DNA from: Dasypus novemcinctus
Lineage: Eukaryota; Chordata; Mammalia; Cingulata; Dasypodidae
Direction: 5' to 3'
Assembly (NCBI RefSeq): GCF_030445035.2
Contig: NC_080683.1
Span: 114,561,225-114,625,224, forward strand
DNA length: 64,000 bases
The notes below the pieces were generated by a model. That model ran no database searches. It was given only the letters and a program-made list of their open reading frames with translations, and was not told the origin of the DNA. Shown piece by piece: positions 45,736-57,076 of the stretch (positions are counted from its first letter, which is position 1; every line of letters begins with the position of its first letter). The position numbers and the translations under genes are program-made.

Positions 45736-48679
45736 ATAATTATTTAAATGTGGTATATACACACAATGGAATACTACTCGGCTGTAAGAACAAACACACT
45801 ACAAACACATGTGATAACATGGATGAATCTTGAGAACCTTATGTTGAGTGAAGCAACCCAGACATTAAAGGACAAATACTATATGACCTCAATGATTTGA
45901 AATAACCAAGCTGCCCTAGATAGCAAGAGACTGAACGATAGGCTTACAGGAAATCAGAGGGTGGAGGAAGGATGTGAGCCGATGTCTGCAGGGGTGGAAT
46001 TTAAGACGAGATGGTGGTAAGTATGAACACAAAGAAGAGATAAAATGGGGGCAAGGGGTTGCCTTTGGTTGGGGCTTTGCGGGTTTGAGGGAGGCTGGGG
46101 ATGGGCGGATGGGTAACATTGCCCAAAAGTGGGGGGAGGGAGGGGTAGCATACGAACACAGGAGAGGGTCAGGTGTTGGTGGAGAGTAAAATGCCGAGAA
46201 AATCATATCAAAATATAATAAAGAGGGTTACCTGTTTAGAATGCTCGGAGGGGAGGGTCTGATGCAGGACGGGCTACTGGGGAATGTCTAAATGCTCATT
46301 CTGCCAGAGTGGGTGACACCATGGGGTAGAAACCCAAGTAGTGAGAGTGGGGGTAGACCCACATCCTGGGGAGGACTAATGCCATCAAATAGAGGGAACT
46401 GTATCCCTCGAAAGAAAGGGTGGCTCCCAGGGCATTGGGGCAGTTGAGCAAGTTAGACCCTGAACAATATTCCATCTATATCTGGAAGTGGCTTCTCGGG
46501 AAACGGAGGTTGGCTGTCACTGTGGGCACCAAGGTGGAAGGGAAAATGGACGTTAAATGTGTGTAACCGAGGTAAATGGGGGGTAAGAGAGGAGTTTCGT
46601 GAGAGTACACAAGGATGGATATAAAACACGTAATATTACACCATAACATATAGGAGATGACAGACTGATAATGTAAACCATAATGTAAAACATAGGATAA
46701 CTAAGAATGTGAAAAACTGTGTATCCTAAAGTATGCACCACAATGTAAGCACAGATGTCACCTTGTTTGAAAGCTATTGTCTCAGACTCTGTACATCACG
46801 TTAAGTAAATATGATGTGAATAGGGTGTAAGAATATCGCTGTGGAAGGGAAAAGGTTTTGTGGTGGATGTATGGGAGTGCTGTATACTATATATATGCAT
46901 TGCTGTGGTCTAGGGCTCCTGTGAAGAGAAGCTCAATAATTGGGGGGGGGGGGAAAGATAGGATGTAGAATTTTTTCCAAGTCAACACGTATTCTTTATC
47001 TAACCTTTAAACCCATCGCTATATGCCATTTCCTAGTAAGGGACCCTGACATTATATTGGGCTTCAAATTTCAGGGAGTTCTGGGTCACAGAGTGGTTCA
47101 ACAAAGGCAATGGAGGAATACTGGTATGGGATACCATTGACAGGGGATATATGGCTGACAGGGAGCTGTACAGAACATAGGTCCAGGGTGCATGGCAATG
47201 TTTGGATATACTCATAGTGGCAACAATTAAAAACCACAGCAGGGTGGGTACTGGGTTCCTGGCCAGTGGTGCTCTGTCGTGGTCCCTAGGAGAGCAGTGA
47301 CAGTCTCCCAGGTGCAGCGGCGGGGACCGGGAGGGAGTGAGGGTCCAACAGTGAGCCCCTGACACTAATGACTATGCTTGTGAGCTGATAAGCCTAAAAT
47401 AAGAACAAGGCCTAGAGCAGCATTGTGCCTGGGAATTTCCTCCTGTCAGCCTTCATGTTACTCAAATGTGGCCAGTCTCGAAGCCAAACTCAGCATGTAA
47501 ATGCAATGCCTTCCCCCCAGCGTGGGACATGACACCCGGGGATGAGCCTCCCTGGCACCGAGGGACCACTATCAACTACCAACTAATGATGCAACTGGAA
47601 AATGACCTTATACGGAAGGTTCAACGCGGATCAGCGGAATATCCCTGTCTACATAAAATAACATGACTTTAAAATGCTGTTTGACCTAATGTAAGGGGGA
47701 AATGGAAAGGAGAAATGAGTTTATATGGCTACGAGTCTCTAAAAAAAGAGTCTGGAGGCTGTCAGAAGGATTGCCCTTATGCACAACTGAGCAGACTCTG
47801 AGAGACAGATAAAGCAGATACAACCCCCAGATATCGGTTCCTTCGAGGGCTAAAGAGACCCATGGGAGTTATGGTCATGGCCGATGGGGTTAACTACCAG
47901 GTCAGATGGCCCCTCTTTGGAACTGATGTTTATGTGTGATGAATCTGGACTCAGATGGGATCTCTCTTCATAAGACTTTCATGCTAATGTGCTGGAGGTG
48001 CAGTTAGTGTCAGGGTTTAAGATATATTTAGGGGATTTGAATCTCTGGTGCCTCAACAGACTCCAGCACCTACAATCTGACTTATTGGGCTCACCACACT
48101 CAGCTAAGATGGAGTTGAAGAAGGACAACCACCACACCATGGAGCCTAGAGTGATTACAACTGAAAGTGGGAGGATTGCATCCAGCATCCATGTGGAATC
48201 TGAGCCTCCTCTTGACATAGAGTTGCAATGGACACAACCAATCCAATGTCCACATAGAAAAGGTGGCATTGGATTGAGAAAAGTGGACATGATGGCTGAT
48301 GGGTATGGAGAAAGGCAGGAAGAGATGAGAGGTGGAGGCAGCTTTGGGACATGGAGCTGCCCTGGATGGTGCTTCAGGGGCAATCACTGGACATTGTAAA
48401 TCCTCACAGGGCCCACTGGATGGAATGGGGGAGAGTATGGGCCATGATGTGGACCATTGACATGAGGTGCAGAGGTGCCCAAAGATGTACTTGCCAAATG
48501 CAATGGATGTGTCATGATGATGGGAAGGAGTGTTGCTGGGGGGGGGGAAAGGTGGGGTGGGGGTGGTAGGGTTCAATGGGACCTCATATATATATATTTT
48601 TAATGTAATATTATTACAAAGTCAATAAAAAAAAAAAAACAAAGTGACTTACAAAAAAAAATAATTATAATTATTTAAA
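45736..48679 (+). mobile_element. 5'-truncated LINE-1 insertion (2.9 kb) with 13-bp target duplication
   Basis: Starts at 'tgtggtatatacacacaatg', the L1 3' region, and runs to an A-rich tail (48,620-48,660). The 13-bp repeat ataattatttaaa flanks it at 45,736-45,748 and 48,667-48,679. Its end (48,350-48,640) matches the fragments at 225-760 and 36,965-37,255. Open frames inside are at most about 158 residues with no reverse-transcriptase motifs, so the whole insert appears to be non-coding 3' region. Sense strand is plus, antisense to HBS1L. Confidence 0.85.
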
Positions 48680-49010
48680 ATAAAAGCAAAAATGTATTCT
48701 AGGATTCTGGCAATGTTCTACTCTATTTCTTCCAATGAATAGTAGTTACATTGCTATTTACTTTGGGAAAAGTCATTGAACTATGCATTTTTGAATGCTT
48801 TTTTTTTTTAACATGTTATTTCTTTTAAAAAAAATTTTAAAAAATGAATAAAACCTAGTCTTAGATATGGCCTGGGGAGAAGAAATTTGAGATGAACACC
48901 AAAGGATGGTGTCTTAGTTATCAAATTGTTTCTCTGCTTCAAATGTACTCAGTCAATATATGCTCAGCAATAAACAATGGAACTCCTTTCAATAGTTCTC
49001 CTTTAAAGCA
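48680..49010 (-). other. HBS1L: HBS1L 10.6-kb intron, part
   Basis: AT-rich sequence after the L1 insertion; nothing recognised. Confidence 0.5.
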
Positions 49011-49660
49011 AGCTCAGTGTTAAGCCTTCTCAGTAGAGGACACTAGAGGGCCACCACAGGAAAAACAGGACCTCTGATAGTTTCCAGGCGGCCGGGATTG
49101 GCAGGGTGAGGGTGAGAACATCTGGTGGAGTGCTGCCCCCTCCACGGGCCCAGAATGCATGCAGTCCCTTGTGACCCTGCAGCCTTGGCCTAAACAGAAC
49201 CTTTCTGCAGTTACCTCAACACAGAAACTGGAACCCTGCATGGCCCATGTGTAGCTGGCTTGGGCCAGAGGCTCATGCACTGTGCTCCTGCACCTTCTAC
49301 AAGGCCCTGCACACTCTGAAGGCTCCTGCCCCATTGGCACCCAGGCTCCTCCTGCTCACAGCACCTGTGGCCAAGTTACACACCAAGTGGCTGCTCCTCC
49401 TGCAAGGCTAAACAGCTGCAGGTTCACAGCCCTGTCCTCCGCAGGCCAGGCTCCACTGTCCTCCCATGATTCCCAGTACTGATCACCTGCTGCCCCAACT
49501 GCACCCCGGAGGATTACCGACAGCTCGCCCCGTGACTCCAGACGAGCTTGGGCACAAAAGCAAACTTCTCTTCTCCCCAGTGGGCTGAACCACACCTTCT
49601 CCCACCAAGTCTGAACCTTTTCCAAGTTTGGCATTCCTCGGGTGCTCTTTCTCAGCCCTT
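49011..49660. other. GC-moderate segment in an AT-rich intron, with CTCF-like motifs
   Basis: A 650-bp segment distinctly richer in GC than its surroundings, with short frames on both strands and no domain. Two CTCF-like motifs lie near its left end (49,040-49,055 and 49,131-49,147). It could be an unrecognised LTR-type repeat. Confidence 0.4.
49131..49147 (-). promoter_or_regulatory. Candidate CTCF-binding motif
   Basis: Minus strand reads CCGTGGAGGGGGCAGCA, which carries the GGGGGCAGCA half of the CTCF consensus. A second, weaker match (ACACTAGAGGGCCACC, plus strand) lies at 49,040-49,055. Prediction by eye only. Confidence 0.35.
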
Positions 49661-50168
49661 AGATGCACACAGTGTTTCCTTATACCTGATGGTTACTCTA
49701 GTATCATAGGTAGTAATTCCTTATATTAAATGTCCTATTACGATTATGTGGTTCTTATCTCCTGATTCAACCCAGGCTGCCTCAGGCAGGAAACAGCAAT
49801 GCAAAGAGAGAGAGAGAAAAACATGAGTAGACATAGTAACTATAAAGAGCCTATGTGGTCAAGAAAGTGCGAACAATCCGGTTTGGTGGGGGATAAGGAA
49901 ACTAAAGGAGTCTAAGGACAGGAAAAAAAACAGGAGGTTAGAGAGATAAATAAGGATTTTATGCCTGAAGAGGCATATGAAATGGGGAATGGTAAGTAAA
50001 TTGAAGATTTACTACAACTGTGCAATCTAATTTTGTGGCTGTTAACCTTACATTGGAGTGCAGAAGGGAGTGCCTGAAGAGAACATAACAACTTGGTCTA
50101 AGAAAAGAGGTAAGAGCAAATGGAAAGGAAGGGGCCCTCTGAAGAAGCACCATAGAGATAGTGCTTAC
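49661..50168 (-). other. HBS1L: HBS1L 10.6-kb intron, right end
   Basis: Mixed sequence beside the donor of the 50,169-50,237 exon; nothing recognised apart from a GA run near 49,806-49,818. Confidence 0.5.
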
Positions 50169-50237
50169 CTTTGAAAACATCTGATACACATAATCTAAAA
50201 GGCTTGTCAATAGATCGTTGAGGAGGCTTAAATGCAT
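50169..50237 (-). CDS. HBS1L: HBS1L exon (window residues 296-319, start of domain II)
   Basis: 69 nt between acceptor tttttccag and donor aaag|gtaagc. Encodes [21 protein letters not shown] followed by FK. The KPFRL..SDVFK pattern opens beta-barrel domain II of eEF1A-type GTPases. Confidence 0.95.
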
Positions 50238-50369
50238 CTGGAAAAAAAGGCAAAAAGGTTTAATTTAAAATGTAAATTCTGATTCACATCCAATGATTCC
50301 ATTATATTCCGACTTCTCTTTGATATATACTAACAGCATTTAGTATTAATCATTGTCATTTATAAAGTA

Positions 50370-50510
50370 CTTGTAGTTTATAAACATTTAATTTCAATAA
50401 GAGTCTATGAATTAGGTAGGGCAGTCACTAACCTCATTAAATAAATGAGGAAAATTCAACATTAGTTTAAATAATGCACTTGATTTCACAGCTGGTGACC
50501 CTACTCCTCT
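50370..50510 (-). mobile_element. MIR SINE fragment
   Basis: 'gaattaggtagggcagtcac', 'ctcattaaataaatgaggaaa' and 'ttgatttcacagctggtgac' match the reverse-complement MIR order. Confidence 0.55.
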
Positions 50511-50544
50511 GGCAAAACACCTATTCCTCCACCCCTGCCCCCAT

Positions 50545-50816
50545 GGCTCCCTTGTCTTTTTGCTCACCATTTGGGCTCATTGTCTGTTTTTTCTTTAGGA
50601 GATACTGGGAACCAAACCTAGGACCTCGAGGTCCATGTGGGAGGTTGGTGCTCAATTGCTTGAGCCACATCCACTCCCTGCAATTTGGGTTTTTTTTATG
50701 CTCATCGTTTTGCTCGTTGTCTCACTCTTTGTCTTCTTTAGGAGGCACCAGGAACCCAACCCAGGACCTCCCATGTGGAAGGCAGGCACTCAACTGCCTG
50801 AGTCACATCCATTCCC
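50545..50816 (-). mobile_element. DAS-like SINEs, two units in antisense
   Basis: Two tRNA-like units (about 50,545-50,680 and 50,681-50,816), each with 'aaccaaacctaggacctcg' or 'gaacccaacccaggacctcc' and ending 'gagccacatccactccc' or 'gagtcacatccattcccc'. They sit in a 683-bp HBS1L intron within about 110 bp of the next exon, in the same strand as the gene. Confidence 0.85.
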
Positions 50817-50920
50817 CCAAAACCTTATGTTTTTCATACACACTGTATCTCCCATAAAGAACTCTAATTAACAATAACAAGTATATATTACATTAAAATT
50901 TACATAGTAGTACTACTTAC

Positions 50921-51038
50921 CAATTTGTTCTAATAAACATAATCCTTTATACCATTTTGTGACCTCATTTGATTGAGATCTTGCGATTAGATTTTCACCA
51001 CTGAGACCACTGGTAGGGATAAAAGCAACGTCACTCTC
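50921..51038 (-). CDS. HBS1L: HBS1L exon (window residues 257-296, G5)
   Basis: 118 nt between acceptor caaatag and donor attg|gtaagt. Encodes [20 protein letters not shown], with the G5 motif SGL, then [12 protein letters not shown]. Closes the GTPase domain and enters the linker to domain II. Confidence 0.95.
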
Positions 51039-51365
51039 CTATTTGAAAAGATTCAATGCAGGAAACTTAATAAATATTGTTGTTTTCAAAGTTTGCCATT
51101 ATCATACTCCCAACAAGTTTGTAAATGACAATGTAGTTTTTAAGATGTGATAGAAACTATACAACTACAAACCTGAAGTTGTCTGATTCAATAGTTTTCA
51201 ACTTTTTTGATTCTGCACGACACTTGCAAATTTGTTCCAAAACACTACAGCATTTTCACCTGGTACCATCAGCATATTTTAGGTTTCTGCTGAGAGAAAT
51301 TTCTCTCTACAAGTTTCCAATTTCCTCTGTAACCCCATCTCCCATAAGTATAGTAGCTGATTTAA

Positions 51366-51580
51366 TTCGTCGCCGGCTTCGCCGGGCGACCCCGTCAGCC
51401 GAACCGCGCAACCCCTTGTGGGACCGATCCCTCGTCTGCTGCCGGACAGACCCCTCGTCCCAAGTGGGACCGACCCCTCATCCCAAGCGGGACCGACCCC
51501 TCGTCCAGAGCTGGACCGACCCCTCGTCCGCAGCCAGACCCCACATCTACCGATTGAGCAAGCCGTCGCAGGTGGGAAGA
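51366..51580. repeat. GC-rich 23-bp minisatellite with hairpin dyads
   Basis: Five to six 23-bp units (51,429-51,451, 51,452-51,474, 51,475-51,497, 51,498-51,520, then a shortened unit to about 51,540, with a partial unit before) of the form ccctcgtccc..gggaccgac. Each centre is an inverted repeat (gtccc/gggac, or gtcca/tggac). To the left is a strong hairpin (gtcgccggc ttc gccgggcgac, 51,369-51,390). The block is CpG-dense in an otherwise AT-rich 754-bp intron. On the minus strand an A-box-like ttgctcaatcggtag (51,547-51,561) and a B-box-like ggttcggctga (51,395-51,405) bracket the array. The element is not recognised. Confidence 0.75.
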
Positions 51581-51792
51581 AAAGACTTCTACTTATACTA
51601 AATCCAAGTCAACTTATATAATATATGCAGTTTTATAAGATGAAATAATCCAAAGAACATAATAAATGATATTAGGAAAAATAAAGAAACTAAACATATT
51701 TAACAAGAATATCAGAATATTACTTTTTCTCTCATACTAGTAAGATGAAATTTAAATAAAGTAAGAATCAAATAAAGTTAAAATTACCTTAC

Positions 51793-51867
51793 CTTAAAAC
51801 CTGCTTGCTTAAGAAAGTGTCCAAGTTTTCCAGTGATCTCTTGAAACCTTTCTTGTTGCCAATTAAC
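51793..51867 (-). CDS. HBS1L: HBS1L exon (window residues 232-256)
   Basis: 75 nt (25 codons) between acceptor tttatcag and donor aag|gtaagg, phase 0. Encodes [20 protein letters not shown] followed by QAGFK, a helix of the G domain between G4 and G5. Identical to the human protein as I recall it. Confidence 0.94.
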
Positions 51868-52520
51868 CTGATAAAGACCCAATTTATTTTTAAAACTATG
51901 CTACATGCAAAATTTAAATTTTTTCAGTAAAATGTATTCAAAACTATATAATTCCTATTAATTACAAAATCTATTAAAATTAAAACTCAGAATATCAGAT
52001 CTTAATAATGCGATCTAAAAATAATTTTTTCTACAACAGAAAGACTAGAAGTAGAATCTAACACATATACAATATTTTGTACATGCTAAAAGCATTTCAA
52101 ATCTGTGGAGAAATGGTGAATAAATTACTAAATTGTGCTTGAACCAATTGTTGGAACAAAATAAAGTTAACATCACCCTCCCTTACCCCAAAAGCCAAAC
52201 AGACTAAAAATACATGTGGAATATGAACTCTAGATGATGACATGCATGCTGCAGAATTTAGGGGGTAGTATACTAATGTTTGCAACCTCAAGTTGCACCC
52301 CAAAATAAGATGCATAAATGGATGGATAAAGGGAAAACTAAACAAAAAAAAAATGAAGCACAGGAAGTAAAAAGTCACTATTAGAATCTAAGTAGTAGGT
52401 ATAATGTGGGTGTTTACTATAACCTTCATTCAAAATTTCTTTATATTTGAACTGTCATGCTAAAATGTTGGGGTGGGGGGAAGGTATATATGAGATAATA
52501 CCATAAAAGAACCAATAGAA
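51868..52520 (-). other. HBS1L: HBS1L intron, part
   Basis: AT-rich intron sequence; no feature recognised. Confidence 0.5.
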
Positions 52521-52529
52521 AATGTAGGT

Positions 52530-53410
52530 GACTGTTTATCTGATCCCAGGGTAAGAAAACACCTGAGCACAAAGGAAGAAGCCACAAAGGAAATGCATAA
52601 ATTTGAGTCTATGTCAAAAACACATCAATGGCAAAAGTAAATGTAAAAAAAAAATTGGGGAAAACATCTGAAAGATAGGATGGAGAAGACAGTTAATATC
52701 TATAATAAACAACTATGCTTACAAATTGAATTTTTAATGTAGTTTTAAAACTGAGCAAATTATAAAAATAATCCAAGGAAAAAATCCAATGGTTAATAAA
52801 TATACAAAACATATTTAATATTAGTAAAAAAGTGAATTAAACCCAAGAGATACCATGTTTTACATGGCAAAAAAAAAAATTTCTAATAGCAGTGCAGATA
52901 AGGGTTTGGGAATGTGCATACACGATGCATGCCTAGAGTAAATAACTACAACTTTTCTGAAAGGCATTTTGATGATTTACGAGACTTAAAATGCATATGC
53001 CTTCAGGCCCAGAAATTTCCATAAAGTAAACCATTTCTGAACTTGGCATATACACACACACAAATACACACACAGAGGAAATACCTGGAAATGTTCAAAA
53101 GTAGGGGATTGTTTTATTAAAGCTTATTTTAAAAATAGACTAGAATAAAGCCATAAAAAAACCTCGTTATTCAGAAATCATTGATTACTTTGGAACATGC
53201 TCAAAAATATAATGTATTTTTTTAAAAAAGAAGATAATAAAGCAGATTATAATTCAGTATTGTAAAGATTTTCATCCATAAAAATAAACTGGAAGGATGT
53301 ACAAAATGAATAGTAAAAAGTTTTCTGGGGAGGTGTTGGAAATACAGGTTATTTCTGGTTTCTCTATACTCTTTCACTCTATTTTGTTTTGCTTTAAATA
53401 ACTATTTCAA
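52530..53410 (+). mobile_element. LINE-1 fragment, ancient
   Basis: 'ctgagcacaaaggaagaagc', 'acatctgaaagataggatgg', 'attaaacccaagagatacca' and 'gcagtgcagataagggtttg' are in old L1 order. Frame destroyed. Confidence 0.65.
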
Positions 53411-53918
53411 ATTCAAATAATAAAAAAACAGAAAAAAGCAACTCAATAAGTTAGGGAAGGATTACTCCTATAAAAGTTCTGTCCAGGCACTTTTATCTCA
53501 TCTAATTCCAACCACTAACTCATTTGTTCCTCTACTCTTCATAAAGATACAGAGAGGAACACAGTGTAGTTAAATGGCATGGTCAAGGTCTCTTTATTAA
53601 TGAAAAAATGAAGAAGAGAAAAAATGCTTACGTCATATTCACATCACACAACACCAAACCCCACATTCATTCTACTACAATAAATGTACATTATTTTATA
53701 ACTAAAAACCATTTTACAAGTTTTTATTCATTTTGACAATGAGATGACAACTTAAGAATTACTAATATCTTAATTATCTGATATCAGGACCATGAATTTA
53801 TTTTTTAAAACAAAGCAACTGGACTAATAAAATATACATACATCCCATCTAAGGTCATCTACGAGCCTACTACAACTTAATTAGCATGTAAAAAGAATTC
53901 TCAAAGAGCCTTTAATAC
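53411..53918 (-). other. HBS1L: HBS1L intron, part with a MIR-like fragment
   Basis: A diverged reverse MIR ('ctcatctaattccaaccact' to 'aatggcatggtcaaggtc') near 53,490-53,600; otherwise AT-rich up to the donor of the 53,919-54,065 exon. Confidence 0.45.
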
Positions 53919-54065
53919 CTGATCCATTTTATTGACAGCAACTGCGAGCTGTGTCACTCCAAGAGAACGGACCAAGAGCCCGTGCTCCCGTGTCTGTCCT
54001 CCAGTCTCAAACCCAGCTTCAAACTCTCCCCTGCTGGCATCCACAACTAACACAGCTACATCCGC
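53919..54065 (-). CDS. HBS1L: HBS1L exon (window residues 183-231, G4)
   Basis: 147 nt (49 codons) between acceptor cttcctcag and donor cag|gtatta, phase 0 at both ends. Reads [19 protein letters not shown] ... [16 protein letters not shown] and ends with [12 protein letters not shown] is the G4 guanine-specificity motif. Not one complete open frame starting with Met, but unambiguous by family match. Confidence 0.95.
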
Positions 54066-54459
54066 CTGAGGAAGAAAACAGCATCAAAACTAGAAATGAG
54101 GTCATGGTATTTTAACTTAAAAGATAGGTTATTCAATTAATGACACCAGACACCAAAACAAATAAAAAAATATGAGAGAAATTAAAATGTTTAAATGAAA
54201 AAATAAAAAATGCTAGCATGACACCAAAAATAATGACATAGAGCAAGAAAAGGTTGATGTATTTGATTACATTACTATTAAAATATGTAAGCAAAGAGGA
54301 TAAAACACCACAAATTATAAACAACATAACACCCAATTAAACAGGAACAAATATTTGCAACAGATAATGCAAAAGCTATAATCTTATTATAGTCTTTACC
54401 AAAAAAAAAAAACAGAAGACCTAGCCCCATAGAAAAGTAGTTAAGGATACAAGCAAGTT
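54066..54459 (-). other. HBS1L: HBS1L intron, AT-rich part
   Basis: No feature recognised. Confidence 0.5.
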
Positions 54460-54850
54460 GCTAAAAAAAATATAAATGACCAGTAAACATGAAAATACTC
54501 AACTCACTAATAATCAAAAAAAGGAAGTTAAAACAAACATATTGACACATCCTCTCCACTTTTTGGAAATTACCCTGCAAAGATTTAAAAGAAGGTAACA
54601 ACTCACTGTCAGAGAAGGACATTCTTACACATTGTTTGCTGGACTGTAAGTGCACACCTCTGTAGGGACATGTCACACTACATGCCAACAGCCTTCAAAT
54701 TGTATACTACTTTACTGCCCACCAATTCCCACCTCTAGGAATCTATCCTAGAGAAACAATTAAGGATCTACAAAGATATTCAGAGAATTATTTATAATAA
54801 TGTAAAGTTGTAAGTATATGAACTATCAAAAAACAGTGCATCTATTCTCC
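54460..54850 (+). mobile_element. LINE-1 fragment, ancient
   Basis: 'gaccagtaaacatgaaaatac', 'tcactaataatcaaaaaaag', 'attgtttgctggactgtaag', 'tctaggaatctatcctagag' follow old L1 3' order. Confidence 0.7.
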
Positions 54851-56845
54851 ATATAGCCTCTGAAAAAGAACAGTGCATAACAGCAGTTTCCTAACCTTTG
54901 TAAACTATTTTGAAAATACAAGGAAAGATATTTTTTTCATATATGAAAAAGCTAGGCTGTTCCTAGTTTCAAGTCATTTTCCTTTTGAAGATTTTACCTT
55001 GTATGCACAATTGAATCATAAAAATCAGTACACAATGACTAAATTTGGCACTCCCCTCTTTCACTCTCTGTTATTTGATAATACTTCCTCTCAAGGTCCT
55101 TTTATATTCCATCACTTCATGAAGTGCGCTTTGGTCAAAGCAGAGGCCAGAATAGCATTTCTCTTGGTTGCTTCTTCAATGACACTTTGGTTGTTTGTCC
55201 GGTTTTTAAAAAATGTGATACACATTATCATATAATCCTCATAATAATGAGAAATGAAACGGTCATAAGGTCAGTCAAGAATTTATCAGATACTTTACTC
55301 TTTTCAGAGGAGAACTTTACCATTTAAATTAGAAGTATCGTCCATATGCTATATCTGGTGGAACAAGCTACACTATTATTTCTGTTTCTTTTTCCTTTTG
55401 CTCTTACTCAAACACTCCCTTTGCTGCACTTTTACCCTTAAGCACATTCAATTCTATTCCATCAAGACATGATGCTGAATTCACATTTCTTCAATTAGAT
55501 TCAGTTCTTCTGATCAAGGATTCCATTAAGAGTACAAACAAAAGGAACAGATAGAAAATTGGTGCTTTCTTTCAACTCTTAGACCCCAAAGGCTCTAATA
55601 CCTTAGGTAAGTTATCTAATCTCTCTGGGAATCAATTTGCTCACTTTACAGAAAACTGAGATTAAATATAATTTCTTCCAAATCCTAGACTCAAAAATTA
55701 TAAATCTCTTTCCCATACTTTAAGCATAATGTTTTGCTTAAAACTGAGAAATTATATTTACATCTTAGGTTAAAATTTGAAATTAAGATACCTAAAGATT
55801 ACTAAGTATTTTCTACCTTTCTTTCCTATTATCACATCCAAAAAATTACTGGGCCATTTCTCTATTAATATCACAATGCAACAGCTCTTGTCTTTGGGAG
55901 TTCAAATACCTAAACATATTCAAGAAGTGTATTTTATGATCAAGAAATATAAAGCAATCTCTCCTCGTCATGTATACTGTCCATATTTTTCTTGTAGTAC
56001 CTGAGTTAATCTCTTAGTCCTTACATGTCTTACCCACCTACACTGTGATTTTCTTGAAAGGCAGCATGCTTCTTTGTAGCCCTGAAAGTCTATCACAGTA
56101 TTTGTACATTGAGCACATTAGTGAATGTTTTTGAGTTTATTTCTTCATTTGTCACATAATGGAATTTATTCAGGTAATCTCTAAAATCCTTTCCTACCCT
56201 AACTCCATAAAGAGTTTGAGATAAATGGTCTTCGTGATTCCTCTGGACTCTAAGGGTTTGGAATTCAAAGTGTGGTCACTGCTTGGATGCTGGCCTCTTC
56301 AATTAAACTGAGTATGCAGTGTGGTCCCTTATATCCCCATACGTTGACCACAGTGCCCGGGACAGAGCAGGCCCTCAGCAAGTACTTGAGGAATGAAAAT
56401 ATACAGACACACAGAGACACTGGCATATAAGGAAAGAGAGATTACACTACAGTAAAGCCTTTTTGTACCCTTTGGTAAATGCAACGAGAAGTATACTGAT
56501 TTAAAATGGGGAGGATAACTACCTCAGAGGATTGTTAGAAGGATTAGGTCAAGCCAAATGCATACGAGACATCAAGTAGTGTCTGGTCCATATTAGGTAC
56601 TCAGCCTACAGTAAATGCCATATTTTCCAATCTTCATATCTCATTCAATCCATGAATCTTATCATTTATTTTTAGGCTGACAAATGCTCTGTTAAAATTC
56701 CCTTTTAATGGGTGGAAGAATTCAGAAAATGGTCAAGTACTTGAAGTCATAACTTTTGCCAAGTGACAAATTTTTAACTTTCAATTTTTTCCAACTATCA
56801 TCCATTATAAAAGAAATTAATGTCCTATATATACAGTGCTATTTA
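54851..56845 (-). other. HBS1L: HBS1L intron, part
   Basis: AT-rich sequence. Diverged MIR or L2-like pieces near 55,600-55,680, 56,340-56,400 and 56,500-56,640 ('accgtgcc'-like 'cagtgcccgggacagagcag', 'ctcagaggattgttagaagg'). The 120-residue open frame near 54,873 has no family match. Confidence 0.5.
56500..56640 (+). mobile_element. MIR SINE
   Basis: 'aaatggggaggataactacc', 'ctcagaggattgttagaagg', 'tctggtccatattaggtactc' in sense MIR order. Confidence 0.65.
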
Positions 56846-56849
56846 TATT

Positions 56850-57076
56850 ATTTTTTTGTTTTGCTTTGTTTTGTAGTACTGGGGGCCAGGGATTGAACCC
56901 GGGACCTCATATGTGGGAAGCTGGCGCTAAACAACTGAGCCACATCTGCTCCCGAGGTGTTTTTTTCGTTTATTTGTTTGTTTGCTTTTGTTTTTAGGAT
57001 GCACCAGAGACCAAACCCAGGACCTCCCATGCTGGGAAGCAGGTGCCCAACTGCTTGAGTCACAACTGCTCTCCTA
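56850..57076 (-). mobile_element. DAS-like SINEs, two units in antisense
   Basis: Two units (56,850-56,954 and 56,955-57,076) with 'gggattgaacccgggacctc' and 'gaccaaacccaggacctccc', each closing on 'gagccacatctgctccc' or 'gagtcacaactgctctcc'. T-rich tails (ttgttttgctttgttttg) at their left ends. Confidence 0.88.

Noticed and set aside
47989..48576. 136- and 158-residue open frames inside the L1 insertion
   Set aside because: Neither carries reverse-transcriptase or endonuclease motifs; the region is L1 3' sequence and the two frames overlap on opposite strands.
54873..55235. 120-residue plus-strand open frame in an HBS1L intron
   Set aside because: AT-rich, no family match, no splice-consistent partner, and opposite to the host gene.
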